DNA from: Shuttleworthella satelles DSM 14600 | GTDB lineage: Bacteria; Bacillota; Clostridia; Lachnospirales; Lachnospiraceae | Direction: 5' to 3' | Length of the DNA stretch: 64,000 nt | Assembly: GCF_000160115.1 (NCBI RefSeq) | Contig: NZ_GG665866.1 | Coordinates: 62,001-126,000, forward strand | Part shown: positions 9,647 through 16,952 of the stretch, one piece after another | Position numbering within the stretch: position 1 is the first letter of the stretch | Layout of the letters: each line of letters opens with the position of its first letter | Program-made: the position numbers and the translations under genes | The notes under the pieces: generated by a model | Seen by the model: only the letters and a program-made list of their open reading frames with translations | Told to the model about the DNA's origin: nothing | Database searches by the model: none

Positions 9647-10660
9647 ATGAGAGCAGGAAAAGCACAGACATTCAAGGAGACGCCTGTCTTTTTCCTGCTC
9701 TTTCTGATGCTCCTTTGCGCCTGTCTGGCCTCCATCGCCCTGGGCAGTGTCCCCATTTGTCTTCCCGACCTTCTGGGCGTCCTGTCCGGCCGCATTCGTG
9801 AGGGCACTGAATATACCCTCATCTGGCAGATCCGCATTCCCCGAACCCTCGCCTGCCTGGGAGCCGGTCTCGGTTTGTCCAGCTCCGGTCTCATCCTGCA
9901 GAACGTCATGAACAATGCTCTCGCCTCTCCCAATACCATCGGTGTCAATTCCGGGGCGGGATTTGCCGTCATGCTCTCCATGGTCTTCTTTCCCACCGCC
10001 ATCGAGGTCAGAGGTCCCTTTGCCTTCATCGGCGCTCTGGTCACCGCGCTGCTCATCTTCGGTCTGGCCTACCTGACAGATTCCTCCCGCATCACCGTCA
10101 TCCTGGCCGGCATCACGGTCTCGGCCTTCCTGGGCGCGGGGATGAGTCTGATCAAGATCTTAGACAGTGACCTTCTGATCAATATCAATACCTTCCTGGT
10201 CGGCAGTCTCTCCGCTATGAGCTATAGTCAGATTGCCATTCCCCTTGTCATGATCGTCATTGCCTTTCTCATTACCGCCCTCCTGTCCAAGGGGCTCAAT
10301 ATCCTCTCCCTGGGCGATGACATCGCCTCCGGACTGGGGATGAATGTCTCCCGGATTCGCCTGATCTTCCTGATCCTGGCCTCTCTTCTGGCTGGAACCG
10401 TTATCTCCTATGCCGGGCTCATCTCCTTTGTAGGCCTGATCGTCCCCCATATTGCCAGGAAGATCTTTGCCAACGACAACCGTCTCCTTCTGCCGGCCTC
10501 GGGTCTGCTTGGCGCGGTCTATGTCCTCCTCTGCGACCTGCTCGGCCGCACCCTGATTGCCCCCTATGAGCTCCCGGCCGGCATCATTATGAGCTTTATC
10601 GGAGGCCCCTTCTTCCTCTATCTCCTGCTCAGAAAGAAAGGGGGACGCCGCCTTGGATAA
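9647..10660 (+). CDS. FecCD-family iron/siderophore ABC transporter permease
   Basis: A 337-residue polytopic membrane protein of the FecCD/BtuC family, which imports iron chelates or cobalamin. Evidence: IRIPRTLACLGAGLGLSSSG near residue 63, the LGDDIASGLGMNVSRIR coupling segment near 225, and GLIVPHIARKIFANDNR near 264, with about nine to ten hydrophobic helices. AGAGGTAACGT precedes the ATG. It overlaps the ATPase gene that follows by eight bases. No binding protein is adjacent; the best candidate is at 16953-17921 on the other strand. The substrate (ferric siderophore, haem or B12) cannot be told from sequence. Confidence 0.9.
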   Translation: MRAGKAQTFKETPVFFLLFLMLLCACLASIALGSVPICLPDLLGVLSGRIREGTEYTLIWQIRIPRTLACLGAGLGLSSSGLILQNVMNNALASPNTIGVNSGAGFAVMLSMVFFPTAIEVRGPFAFIGALVTALLIFGLAYLTDSSRITVILAGITVSAFLGAGMSLIKILDSDLLININTFLVGSLSAMSYSQIAIPLVMIVIAFLITALLSKGLNILSLGDDIASGLGMNVSRIRLIFLILASLLAGTVISYAGLISFVGLIVPHIARKIFANDNRLLLPASGLLGAVYVLLCDLLGRTLIAPYELPAGIIMSFIGGPFFLYLLLRKKGGRRLG

Positions 10661-11438
10661 GAATCAGATGCCCTGTGAGCTTCAATTTACGTCCGCCGAT
10701 ATTTCCGTCGGCCATACGCCCATCCTGCATGATCTGTCCCTGTCTATTCCCCGGGGTCAGATCACGGTTCTTCTGGGGCCAAATGGCTGCGGCAAGACCA
10801 GTCTTCTCCAGTGCCTCAACGGCATGTCTTCCGTCAGCTCCGGTTCTCTGACCTACCAGGGAGAATCCCTGATCGACATGCCTGAGCGCAAACGGGCAAG
10901 AAAGATCGCCTTTCTCCCCCAGGTTCGCTCCATTATCCCCAGCATTCCGGTGCACACCCTGGTCGAGCACGGGCGCTTTCCCTACCAGGGCTTTTCCCGC
11001 AGGCCAAATGCCGAAGACCGCAGACTTGTCGACCAGGCCATGAAAGCCTGCGGCATCCTGTCCTTCGCCGATCGCAGTGTCGACACTCTCTCCGGCGGCA
11101 TGCGGCAGAGGGTCTTCCTTGCCATGGTGCTAGCCCAGGCCACCCCTCTGATTGTCCTCGACGAGCCGACGACCTATCTGGATCCGAAATCCCAGAATGA
11201 AATCATGGATCTTGTGACTTCTCTGCGAGACCGGGGCAAAACCGTCATTATGGTCCTGCACGACCTGGCCCAGGCCGCCCGCACTGCCGACCATCTGGTC
11301 ATCATGTCCGACGCGCGCAGGGTGATTGCCTCCGGGCCAAAGGAGGAGGTTCTGAATACTTCCGCCATCTCTGACGTCTTCGGCGTGTCCATGCACAGGG
11401 TTTCGATTGACGGGGGATGGCATTATCTCTTCTTCTAG
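10653..11438 (+). CDS. FecE-type ABC transporter ATP-binding protein
   Basis: A 261-residue ABC ATPase that powers the adjacent FecCD permease. Motifs: Walker A LLGPNGCGKTSLL near residue 43, signature DTLSGGMRQRVFLA near 147, Walker B LIVLDEPTTYLD near 165, H-loop VLHDLAQAART near 203. The start appears to be the TTG at 10653, preceded by AAAGGGGG and overlapping the permease; an ATG at 10668 is the alternative. The overlap indicates translational coupling in a two-gene operon. Confidence 0.9.
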   Translation: MDKNQMPCELQFTSADISVGHTPILHDLSLSIPRGQITVLLGPNGCGKTSLLQCLNGMSSVSSGSLTYQGESLIDMPERKRARKIAFLPQVRSIIPSIPVHTLVEHGRFPYQGFSRRPNAEDRRLVDQAMKACGILSFADRSVDTLSGGMRQRVFLAMVLAQATPLIVLDEPTTYLDPKSQNEIMDLVTSLRDRGKTVIMVLHDLAQAARTADHLVIMSDARRVIASGPKEEVLNTSAISDVFGVSMHRVSIDGGWHYLFF

Positions 11439-11484
11439 TCAGATATGCTATTCTCACAAGTGACGATCGTGACTGCTGTTTCGA

Positions 11485-11889
11485 TTAACCGGCAAGTTCT
11501 TCCGGCGTAAGTACAGCTAAGCCTGCTTTTCTATAGTCCCTCACGTTTCTTGTTACGATACAGTCCATCTTCAAACGCAATGCCGTTTCAGCCATAACTG
11601 CATCCTCATAATCACTCATTTGAGATATAAGCGCTTTCTTACAGTCCACTCCCAAGGTGTCCGCAAGATCAAACAGCGTCAGTATCTTTGATATGATTTC
11701 TCTTGTTTTCTCATCATCATGCGTGAGTCGGTGGGTCAAATAATAGATATCTGTCACAGATTTTGCTGACAGAAAACCATCCATTTGTCCCTCTGCTGCC
11801 AGACGAAAAATTGCTTCTGCAGAACGATTGAATGGTTCTCTCGATTGGAGCGCATCAATGATGACGCAAGTATCAACCAAGGCTCTCAT
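11485..11889 (-). CDS. PIN-domain toxin (VapC-like)
   Basis: A 134-residue PIN-domain protein, the ribonuclease component of a type II toxin-antitoxin pair. The N-terminal MRALVDTCVIIDALQSREPF carries the first acidic residue. The later acids are in DYEDAVMAETA and in IVTRNVRDYRKAGL, matching the PIN nuclease quartet. The antitoxin gene lies directly upstream and overlaps by ATGA (11886-11889), the usual arrangement for coupled translation. An in-frame extension upstream runs through the antitoxin gene and is not real. The cellular RNA target is unknown. Confidence 0.85.
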   Translation of the reverse strand: MRALVDTCVIIDALQSREPFNRSAEAIFRLAAEGQMDGFLSAKSVTDIYYLTHRLTHDDEKTREIISKILTLFDLADTLGVDCKKALISQMSDYEDAVMAETALRLKMDCIVTRNVRDYRKAGLAVLTPEELAG

Positions 11890-12101
11890 ATCTTTTCCCG
11901 TCTTTCCCTCTCCGCCTCTTCCAAAGTCATATCCTTCGGCAAAATGCCAAACAGAGATTCCGCTATTTCCATTTTGTTTTGAAAAGGACTTGTTAATTTG
12001 GCGATCATCTTCCCGTTTTTGGTGATATAGACATCCTCCTTTTCCGCCATCAACAGGTATTTCCCCATATTTTTTTTCAGTTCTGTAGCTGTAATTGACA
12101 T
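11886..12101 (-). CDS. Phd/YefM-type antitoxin
   Basis: A 71-residue antitoxin beginning MSITATELKKNMGKYLLMAE, the typical Phd/YefM DNA-binding N-terminus, followed by VYITKNGKMIAKLTSP and a charged, probably disordered C-terminus (LEEAERERREKI) that should bind the toxin. I chose the ATG at 12101, preceded by GGGAGGAGGAAC; the ATG at 12128 lacks a site. It overlaps the toxin by four bases. A palindrome embedded in the promoter just upstream suggests autoregulation. Confidence 0.85.
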   Translation of the reverse strand: MSITATELKKNMGKYLLMAEKEDVYITKNGKMIAKLTSPFQNKMEIAESLFGILPKDMTLEEAERERREKI

Positions 12102-12144
12102 TGTTCCTCCTCCCTGTGAAACATTCATTCTCTTCCTTAAAATC

Positions 12145-12190
12145 AGTATATAATAATCGCACGATAATTTTCAATTTATCGTGCGATTAT
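12145..12190 (-). promoter_or_regulatory. Promoter and palindromic operator of the toxin-antitoxin pair
   Basis: On the minus strand TTGAAA (12174-12169) and TATACT (12150-12145) are 18 bases apart. A perfect 15-bp inverted repeat, ATAATCGCACGATAA (12153-12167) and its complement (12176-12190), has its right arm between -35 and -10 and its left arm just upstream, as seen from the minus strand. An overlapping palindrome is typical of antitoxin autorepression. A terminator for the upstream symporter gene is less likely because no T run follows. Confidence 0.65.
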
Positions 12191-12266
12191 CTTCTATCAT
12201 ATTGAGTTGATTTTACGTGGAATACTTACAGCTTGCGGCCTCTGCCCTTTTAAAAATGACAGGTCG

Positions 12267-13607
12267 TCAGCCAATCCCTCCCAGGCGGATTCCGGCAACC
12301 AAGGCAAGAATACAGAGGAAGCAGTAGACATATTTACCCAGAGGAACGAACCAGGGGCCGATCTTTCGCTTAGAGCCCATGGTTACCTGTTCCATGACGA
12401 AGTCCCTGCCGCAGAACCAGAAGAACATGAGGGCAGCCAGGAAAGCACCCGTGGGACAGATGTAGTTGCTGACGAAATCCATCCAGTCAGAGACAATGCC
12501 CTGAATGGCGATCGCGACAACGACACCGATCACTCCGACGGTGATAACAGCCGGAAGCCTCTTGAAGCGGAGCTTCTCCTGCAGGGTTGCTACCGGAGCC
12601 TCATAGAGGTTGATCAGAGAACTGATCCCGGCGAAGAGAACACAGGTGAAGAAAACCATGCAGATGATTCTTCCGCCCGGCATTCCGTTGAATACATTGA
12701 CCAGCCAGATGAACATGAGACCGGGGCCGCCCTTGGACAGGTCTGCGCCGCCGGCAGCCATGGAAGGAATGATAACGCAGGCGGCCAAAAGAGCAGCCAG
12801 GGTATCAAAGACGGCGACAATGCGCCCGGAGGAGACCACATCTTCCTTCTTGGAAAGGTACGAGCCGTAGATTACGGTTCCATTTCCCGCAACAGACAGG
12901 GAGAAGAAAGCCTGACCGAAGGCAAAGATCCAGAGCAGAGGATCCGTCAGCCTCTTGGGATCAATGGTAAAAATGTAGTGATAACCGGAGATTGCTCCCG
13001 GCAAGGTTGCAATATAGATGCCAAGTCCCACAAACATGAAAAAGAGGGCAGGCATCATGAACTTATTGGCTTTCTCAATACCGCCGGCAACCCCCAGGGC
13101 CATAATCAGGAAGTTAAAGATCAGGGCAATCACAAGCCAGACGTTGTTGCCCATAGTAACTGCTGTTCCCCCAAAGAGACCGCCGATCTGATCCATATCC
13201 TGCCCCAGAGAAGACAGATGTCCGCTGTAGGCCAGGAAGAAGTACTTGATAATCCAGCCGACAACACAGGAGTAGCCGATGGCAAGGGCCAGAGATCCCA
13301 GAACCGGAATCAGGCCGATGGCCTCTCCGATTGCCCGCTTGCCAAAGCGCCTCTCGGTCGCCATGCCGAAGGCCCCCATGGGGCCGGCTGCGGCAGAGCG
13401 GCCCAGAGCCATCTCTCCGATCACACCGGTCTGACTGACCAGAAATACACAGATAAAATAGGGAATCAAAAATGTCATTCCGCCCCAGATGGAAACCATA
13501 ATCGGAAATCTCCAGATATTTCCCATGCCGACGGCGGAACCGATACAGGCCATGATGAATCCTGCCTTGGAAGAGAACCCGTCACGACTCGCTCCTGAAT
13601 CACTCAT
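12267..13607 (-). CDS. Neurotransmitter:sodium symporter (NSS) family amino acid transporter
   Basis: A 446-residue Na+-coupled amino acid transporter of the NSS/SNF family (LeuT, TnaT, MhsT). The hallmark first helix IMACIGSAVGMGNIWRFP is at residues 18-35, followed by about eleven hydrophobic helices, the usual count for bacterial short NSS proteins. It lies 74 bases downstream of tryptophanase on the same strand, so tryptophan (or another aromatic/indole-yielding amino acid) is the likely substrate by context, as for TnaT. AAGGGGGTAAGC precedes the ATG. An intercistronic hairpin at 13636-13666 separates the two genes. Confidence 0.9.
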   Translation of the reverse strand: MSDSGASRDGFSSKAGFIMACIGSAVGMGNIWRFPIMVSIWGGMTFLIPYFICVFLVSQTGVIGEMALGRSAAAGPMGAFGMATERRFGKRAIGEAIGLIPVLGSLALAIGYSCVVGWIIKYFFLAYSGHLSSLGQDMDQIGGLFGGTAVTMGNNVWLVIALIFNFLIMALGVAGGIEKANKFMMPALFFMFVGLGIYIATLPGAISGYHYIFTIDPKRLTDPLLWIFAFGQAFFSLSVAGNGTVIYGSYLSKKEDVVSSGRIVAVFDTLAALLAACVIIPSMAAGGADLSKGGPGLMFIWLVNVFNGMPGGRIICMVFFTCVLFAGISSLINLYEAPVATLQEKLRFKRLPAVITVGVIGVVVAIAIQGIVSDWMDFVSNYICPTGAFLAALMFFWFCGRDFVMEQVTMGSKRKIGPWFVPLGKYVYCFLCILALVAGIRLGGIG

Positions 13608-13635
13608 ATGCTTACCCCCTTGCCGCGGCCCCTCT

Positions 13636-13666
13636 CTCCTCTTTGCCTCCCCCAGGCAAGGAGGAG
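13636..13666 (-). other. Intercistronic hairpin between tryptophanase and symporter genes
   Basis: CTCCTCTTTGCC (13636-13647) pairs with GGCAAGGAGGAG (13655-13666) across a 7-base loop, with one mismatch. No T tract follows on the minus strand, so it is probably an mRNA-stabilising or processing stem rather than a terminator. Either is inference. Confidence 0.5.
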
Positions 13667-13681
13667 AAGCCGCAGGTTATC

Positions 13682-15334
13682 TTATTGATCGCAAAGTTCT
13701 TCCCTGCTGGGCTCATAGGGCTCAAGCCAGGCGTGGAAATGACGCATGGGAAGGGTTCTTCCGAAAGTAATCTTCAGATTTGGAATCGTGTCACGATCCT
13801 TATAGAGCTGTGCCGCAGCGGCAATGATGTAATCCATGTGCTGCTTGGAGTACTGGCTTCTGTTGATGGCCAGGCGAACCACATTGCAGACCTCAGCCTT
13901 CTGCTCCGGAGTCTTCAGATCATACTCCATGGAGAAGTCCCCCAACTCAGAGCAGCGGATTCCATAGCGATGGATCATCTCAAGAGAGAGCGCCTGTCCT
14001 GCGAAGCTCTCATGGTCTCTCTTATAACCGAAGAACTTGTCGACATCAATGTAGACCCCATGTCCGCCGGCGGGAAGAACCACCGGTACGCCTGCCTGAT
14101 GCAGTCCCTGAGCCAGGTACTCGCACTGTCTTACACGCTCATCCTGGTACTCAAATCTCTGCTCCTCATAGAGGCCGACGCAGAGAGCCATGATGTCATG
14201 TCCGGACATTCCGCCATAGGAATCATTGCCGTAAGCAGAAATCTGACGAACCTTGAGCAGGTGTCCGATATCTACCTTAACACTTCCATCCTCGTTGAAT
14301 TCAGAGAAGTTCTTCCAGAAGTAACCCTTGTCGCGGAAAGCCAGAAGACCGCCCATGTTGGCGTGTCCGTTCTTCTTCAGAGACGCGGATACCACATCGA
14401 AGTAAGAGAACATCTCCTTGGCGATCTCAGCGATCGACTTGTCCGCGTAGCCCTCCTCATTCATCTTGATGAAGTAGCAGTTCTCAGCCCAGCGTGCTCC
14501 ATCCATAACAAAGGGGATGCCGTGCTTGTGAGCAATTGCGGAGACAGCTCTCATATTGGCCATAGAGACGGGCTGGCCACAGACGGAGTTATTGGTTACC
14601 GTCGTGTAAATGAGGGGAACATTTTCAATGCCGACAGAATCCAGAAGCTGATTGAGCTTGTCAATATCCATATCGCCCTTGAAGGGATTCTTCTCATACT
14701 TGCCGCCCTCGGGAATCTCAAAGAGAAGCTCCTTGTGGAAGAGATTGCGGGGCACGCTTCCCATCTGCTTGATGTTTCCCTCTGTGGTGTCAAAATGCGC
14801 ATTGGACGGAATTGTGAAGACCTTGCCGGGATAGCGCTTAGCCAAAAGGGGCTTGATGACATCAAAGAGCAGAGCCTCAGCACAGCGTCCCTGAGGAACA
14901 ATGAAGGTGTTGGGTCTCTCCAGCTGATAGGATCCGCCGTTGATGAAGCCGCCCTCCGTATCAACCAGATAGAGCTCATCCATCATCTTCTCCACATCGT
15001 CCTTGTCAACGCCGCTGCGGAGCAGGTCAATGGCCCTCTTTTGCTGATCTCCTCTCTCCCAGACATCGCGGAAGGCATCCAGCAGAACATAGTAGCCCTT
15101 GTTTCTTCCGTAGGACTCATCGCCCAGGAACATAGCCCCCCACTGGGCATCGGTCATGGATGTTGTGCCGGAATCAGACAGGCAATCCACATAGAGCATC
15201 CCGGCCGGGAAAGCAAACTCATTGTAATGGGTGGCCTTCAGAGCCCGTAATCGCTGCTCTGCCGTTACGGTTGGCAGATTGCGGACGACGTGTGTAAAAG
15301 ACTTTGGCGCTTCAACATTCAAAGGATATTCCAT
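13682..15334 (-). CDS. tnaA: Tryptophanase-type aromatic beta-eliminating lyase
   Basis: A 550-residue PLP enzyme of the tryptophanase/tyrosine phenol-lyase family, converting tryptophan to indole, pyruvate and ammonia. Family marks: DCLSDSGTTSMTDAQWGAMF (49-68), GQPVSMANMRA, FVMDGARWAENCYFIK, and the PLP lysine region SASLKKNGHANMGGL near 318. Two specificity positions support tryptophanase over tyrosine phenol-lyase: the FDTT motif has Asp where lyases for tyrosine have Thr, and IRCSELGDF lacks their substrate-binding Arg. It is about 80 residues longer than E. coli TnaA, largely through an insertion at about residues 93-140. The start at 15334 follows AGGAGGTATAATT. It is first in a unit with the NSS symporter and divergent from a YheO-type regulator. 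Confidence 0.9.
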   Translation of the reverse strand: MEYPLNVEAPKSFTHVVRNLPTVTAEQRLRALKATHYNEFAFPAGMLYVDCLSDSGTTSMTDAQWGAMFLGDESYGRNKGYYVLLDAFRDVWERGDQQKRAIDLLRSGVDKDDVEKMMDELYLVDTEGGFINGGSYQLERPNTFIVPQGRCAEALLFDVIKPLLAKRYPGKVFTIPSNAHFDTTEGNIKQMGSVPRNLFHKELLFEIPEGGKYEKNPFKGDMDIDKLNQLLDSVGIENVPLIYTTVTNNSVCGQPVSMANMRAVSAIAHKHGIPFVMDGARWAENCYFIKMNEEGYADKSIAEIAKEMFSYFDVVSASLKKNGHANMGGLLAFRDKGYFWKNFSEFNEDGSVKVDIGHLLKVRQISAYGNDSYGGMSGHDIMALCVGLYEEQRFEYQDERVRQCEYLAQGLHQAGVPVVLPAGGHGVYIDVDKFFGYKRDHESFAGQALSLEMIHRYGIRCSELGDFSMEYDLKTPEQKAEVCNVVRLAINRSQYSKQHMDYIIAAAAQLYKDRDTIPNLKITFGRTLPMRHFHAWLEPYEPSREELCDQ

Positions 15335-15354
15335 AATTATACCTCCTGTAAATG

Positions 15355-15388
15355 CAGTAGAATAGGCCTTTTCGTATTCTACTGTCAA
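15355..15388 (-). promoter_or_regulatory. Promoter with embedded palindrome upstream of tryptophanase
   Basis: On the minus strand TTGACA (15388-15383) is followed 18 bases later by TATTCT (15364-15359). A perfect 10-bp inverted repeat CAGTAGAATA (15355-15364) / TATTCTACTG (15375-15384) with a 10-base spacer overlaps both elements. It is a good candidate operator for the divergent regulator at 15717 or for catabolite control. The RBS at about 15341-15347 follows closely. Confidence 0.55.
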
Positions 15389-15398
15389 AATAGCTCAG

Positions 15399-15450
15399 AT
15401 ACCCCGGTCATCGACTCCCCCCTTTGGTCGAACCGACTGGCGGACGGTAT
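15399..15450. other. Structured segment in the tryptophanase/regulator intergenic region
   Basis: Nested pairings are visible: ATACC (15399-15403) with GGTAT (15446-15450), and inside it CGGT-CA-TCGAC with GTCGA-ACCG around a C-rich loop. On the minus strand a good ribosome-binding site (AAGGGGGGAG) precedes an 8-codon frame (MTGVSELF) with no tryptophan. It could be a structured leader or a regulator-binding region; I do not recognise a known riboswitch. The rest of 15451-15716 is AT-rich promoter-like sequence for the divergent regulator. Confidence 0.3.
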
Positions 15451-15716
15451 AGGTTCCCTCTATCTGCCTGATCCCTCCCTTCTGCAATCATCTACGTGTT
15501 TTCTTTCAAAGGCCTTATTGACTTTATGAGATTATTTTATCACTGTCGGCAGTTTTTTCAATTCGTATCGTTTGATTTATGTACTATATACGATATTTTC
15601 TCTTTATTTTTGGCTATTTTGACGATCTATTTGCTTGAAAGATTTGAGTATGAGAATATTTTTGCATTATCCGGGAGATTTTGTTATGGTGGATAGACAA
15701 GAAAGGCGGCGCTACC

Positions 15717-16391
15717 ATGAAAGAAAACAAGCTTGACCAATATCGACAGTTAGTCTCCTTCCTGGGACAGGTTCTTGGCCCCGACTATGAAGTTGTTCTC
15801 TCCGACCTCCATTCTATCCTGGCCATCAGCAACGGTCAGGTGAGCGGGCGCTCGGTCGGTGGTCCCTTAAGCGACGTCGCCCTCAGGATCCTTAAGACCA
15901 ATCGACAGTCGAAAGACTCCTGCACTCTCAATTACCAGGGGCGGGGGATCAACGGAAAGCTCCTTCGCTGCTCCACCTTCTTTCTGAAGGCGCCTGGCGG
16001 ACGCCTGGAGGGACTCTTATGCATCAACTTTGACGACTCCCGCTACCATGAGCTCGCCCAAAGCGTCTTTTCCCTCTGCCATCCGGATGCCTATCTCCAG
16101 CAGAATGTCCAGATCAGCCAGGTCTCCCAGTCCGGCTCGGAGACCTTCTACTCTGACCTCTCCACCCTCATCGACGACATGTTCGCAAGAGTCACCTGCT
16201 CCTCAGACCTGCCGGACCATCGCCTGCCTTACCGGGACAAGCTCAATATTGTCTCTTCCCTCTACCAGAACGGGGTTTTCTCCGTCAAGGGAACCATTCC
16301 TGAGGTCTCTGCCCGTCTCGGAGTCTCCTCCGCAACCCTCTACCGCTATATCAGCAAGGTCAAGAAAGAGGCAGACCCTGCCATACCATAA
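15717..16391 (+). CDS. YheO-family PAS/HTH transcriptional regulator
   Basis: A 224-residue cytoplasmic regulator with the YheO-like PAS domain at the N-terminus (FLGQVLGPDYEVVLSDL, with GRSVGGPLSD) and a C-terminal HTH of the DauR/HTH_22 type (FSVKGTIPEVSARLGVSSAT then LYRYISKVK). Family members respond to small metabolites and control amino-acid catabolism genes. It is divergent from tryptophanase with a 382-base shared intergenic region, so regulation of that gene is the simplest inference. I chose the ATG at 15717 (AAAGGCGG upstream) rather than the in-frame ATG at 15681. Confidence 0.8.
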   Translation: MKENKLDQYRQLVSFLGQVLGPDYEVVLSDLHSILAISNGQVSGRSVGGPLSDVALRILKTNRQSKDSCTLNYQGRGINGKLLRCSTFFLKAPGGRLEGLLCINFDDSRYHELAQSVFSLCHPDAYLQQNVQISQVSQSGSETFYSDLSTLIDDMFARVTCSSDLPDHRLPYRDKLNIVSSLYQNGVFSVKGTIPEVSARLGVSSATLYRYISKVKKEADPAIP

Positions 16392-16441
16392 GGGAAAATG
16401 CCGTCATGAAAACATCATGGCAAAAGGGTCTTCCATCTTAC

Positions 16442-16876
16442 TTATTTCTTCCTGCGAAAGCGATCCAGGAAGGAGCCTGCTGACATGGATTTTGCATTCG
16501 GATCCGCTGCGCATACGTAATCATAGAGATTATTCTCCTCGCCATCCCGGATTCGCTTCATCACTCTTTGCACCGGCCAGAATATGCTCGTTCCAATCTG
16601 TACCTGAATATTTAATTCGCCCTGCGGATCACTGTCATCCGTCTTCCAGCTTCCATGATAGACCCGGTTCATGGTCTCACCCACATAGCTTCCAATCGCG
16701 AAAATAATGGAACCGCTGTTCCCCTCAAACAGCTGGGGATTTTCCTGGATCCAGCGCTCGATCTCCCGGATCGATTCCAGAGAGTAATCCGCCCTGTATC
16801 CTGTTTTACTGAGATTTCCCGCTGCCCACTCACTGGCCGTGTGAATATCTTCCATCAGCGTGTGTTTCTGTGCCAT
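16442..16876 (-). CDS. Uncharacterised 144-residue soluble protein
   Basis: I do not recognise a named family with confidence. The protein has no signal peptide or membrane segment. The core IIFAIGSYVGETMNRVYHGS, with QVQIGTSIFWPVQRVMKRI, looks like proteins with an AFGxYxGE-type helix and a later PxxxVxKR helix, which occur among immunity-like or DUF3806-like families; that link is tentative. GAGAGGAGCATGAT precedes the ATG. It lies between the YheO regulator (convergent) and an iron-type binding protein upstream on the same strand, 76 bases away, but no functional tie is evident. Confidence 0.6.
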   Translation of the reverse strand: MAQKHTLMEDIHTASEWAAGNLSKTGYRADYSLESIREIERWIQENPQLFEGNSGSIIFAIGSYVGETMNRVYHGSWKTDDSDPQGELNIQVQIGTSIFWPVQRVMKRIRDGEENNLYDYVCAADPNAKSMSAGSFLDRFRRKK

Positions 16877-16952
16877 ATCATGCTCCTCTCTCCATCTCCG
16901 CCGTCGCCAACCCCATGATAGAGACTGGACTTATTTGAAAGATGATATGCTC

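Noticed and set aside
12207-13598. A 463-codon frame antisense to the NSS symporter
   Set aside because: It mirrors the symporter and has a Gly/Asp/Asn-rich composition typical of antisense frames.
13643-15250. A 535-codon frame antisense to tryptophanase
   Set aside because: The minus-strand frame is a full enzyme with a strong start; the antisense frame has no domain.
13682-15334. Tyrosine phenol-lyase as the identity of the PLP lyase
   Set aside because: The residues that distinguish the two enzymes (Asp in FDTT; no Arg after SEL) favour tryptophanase.
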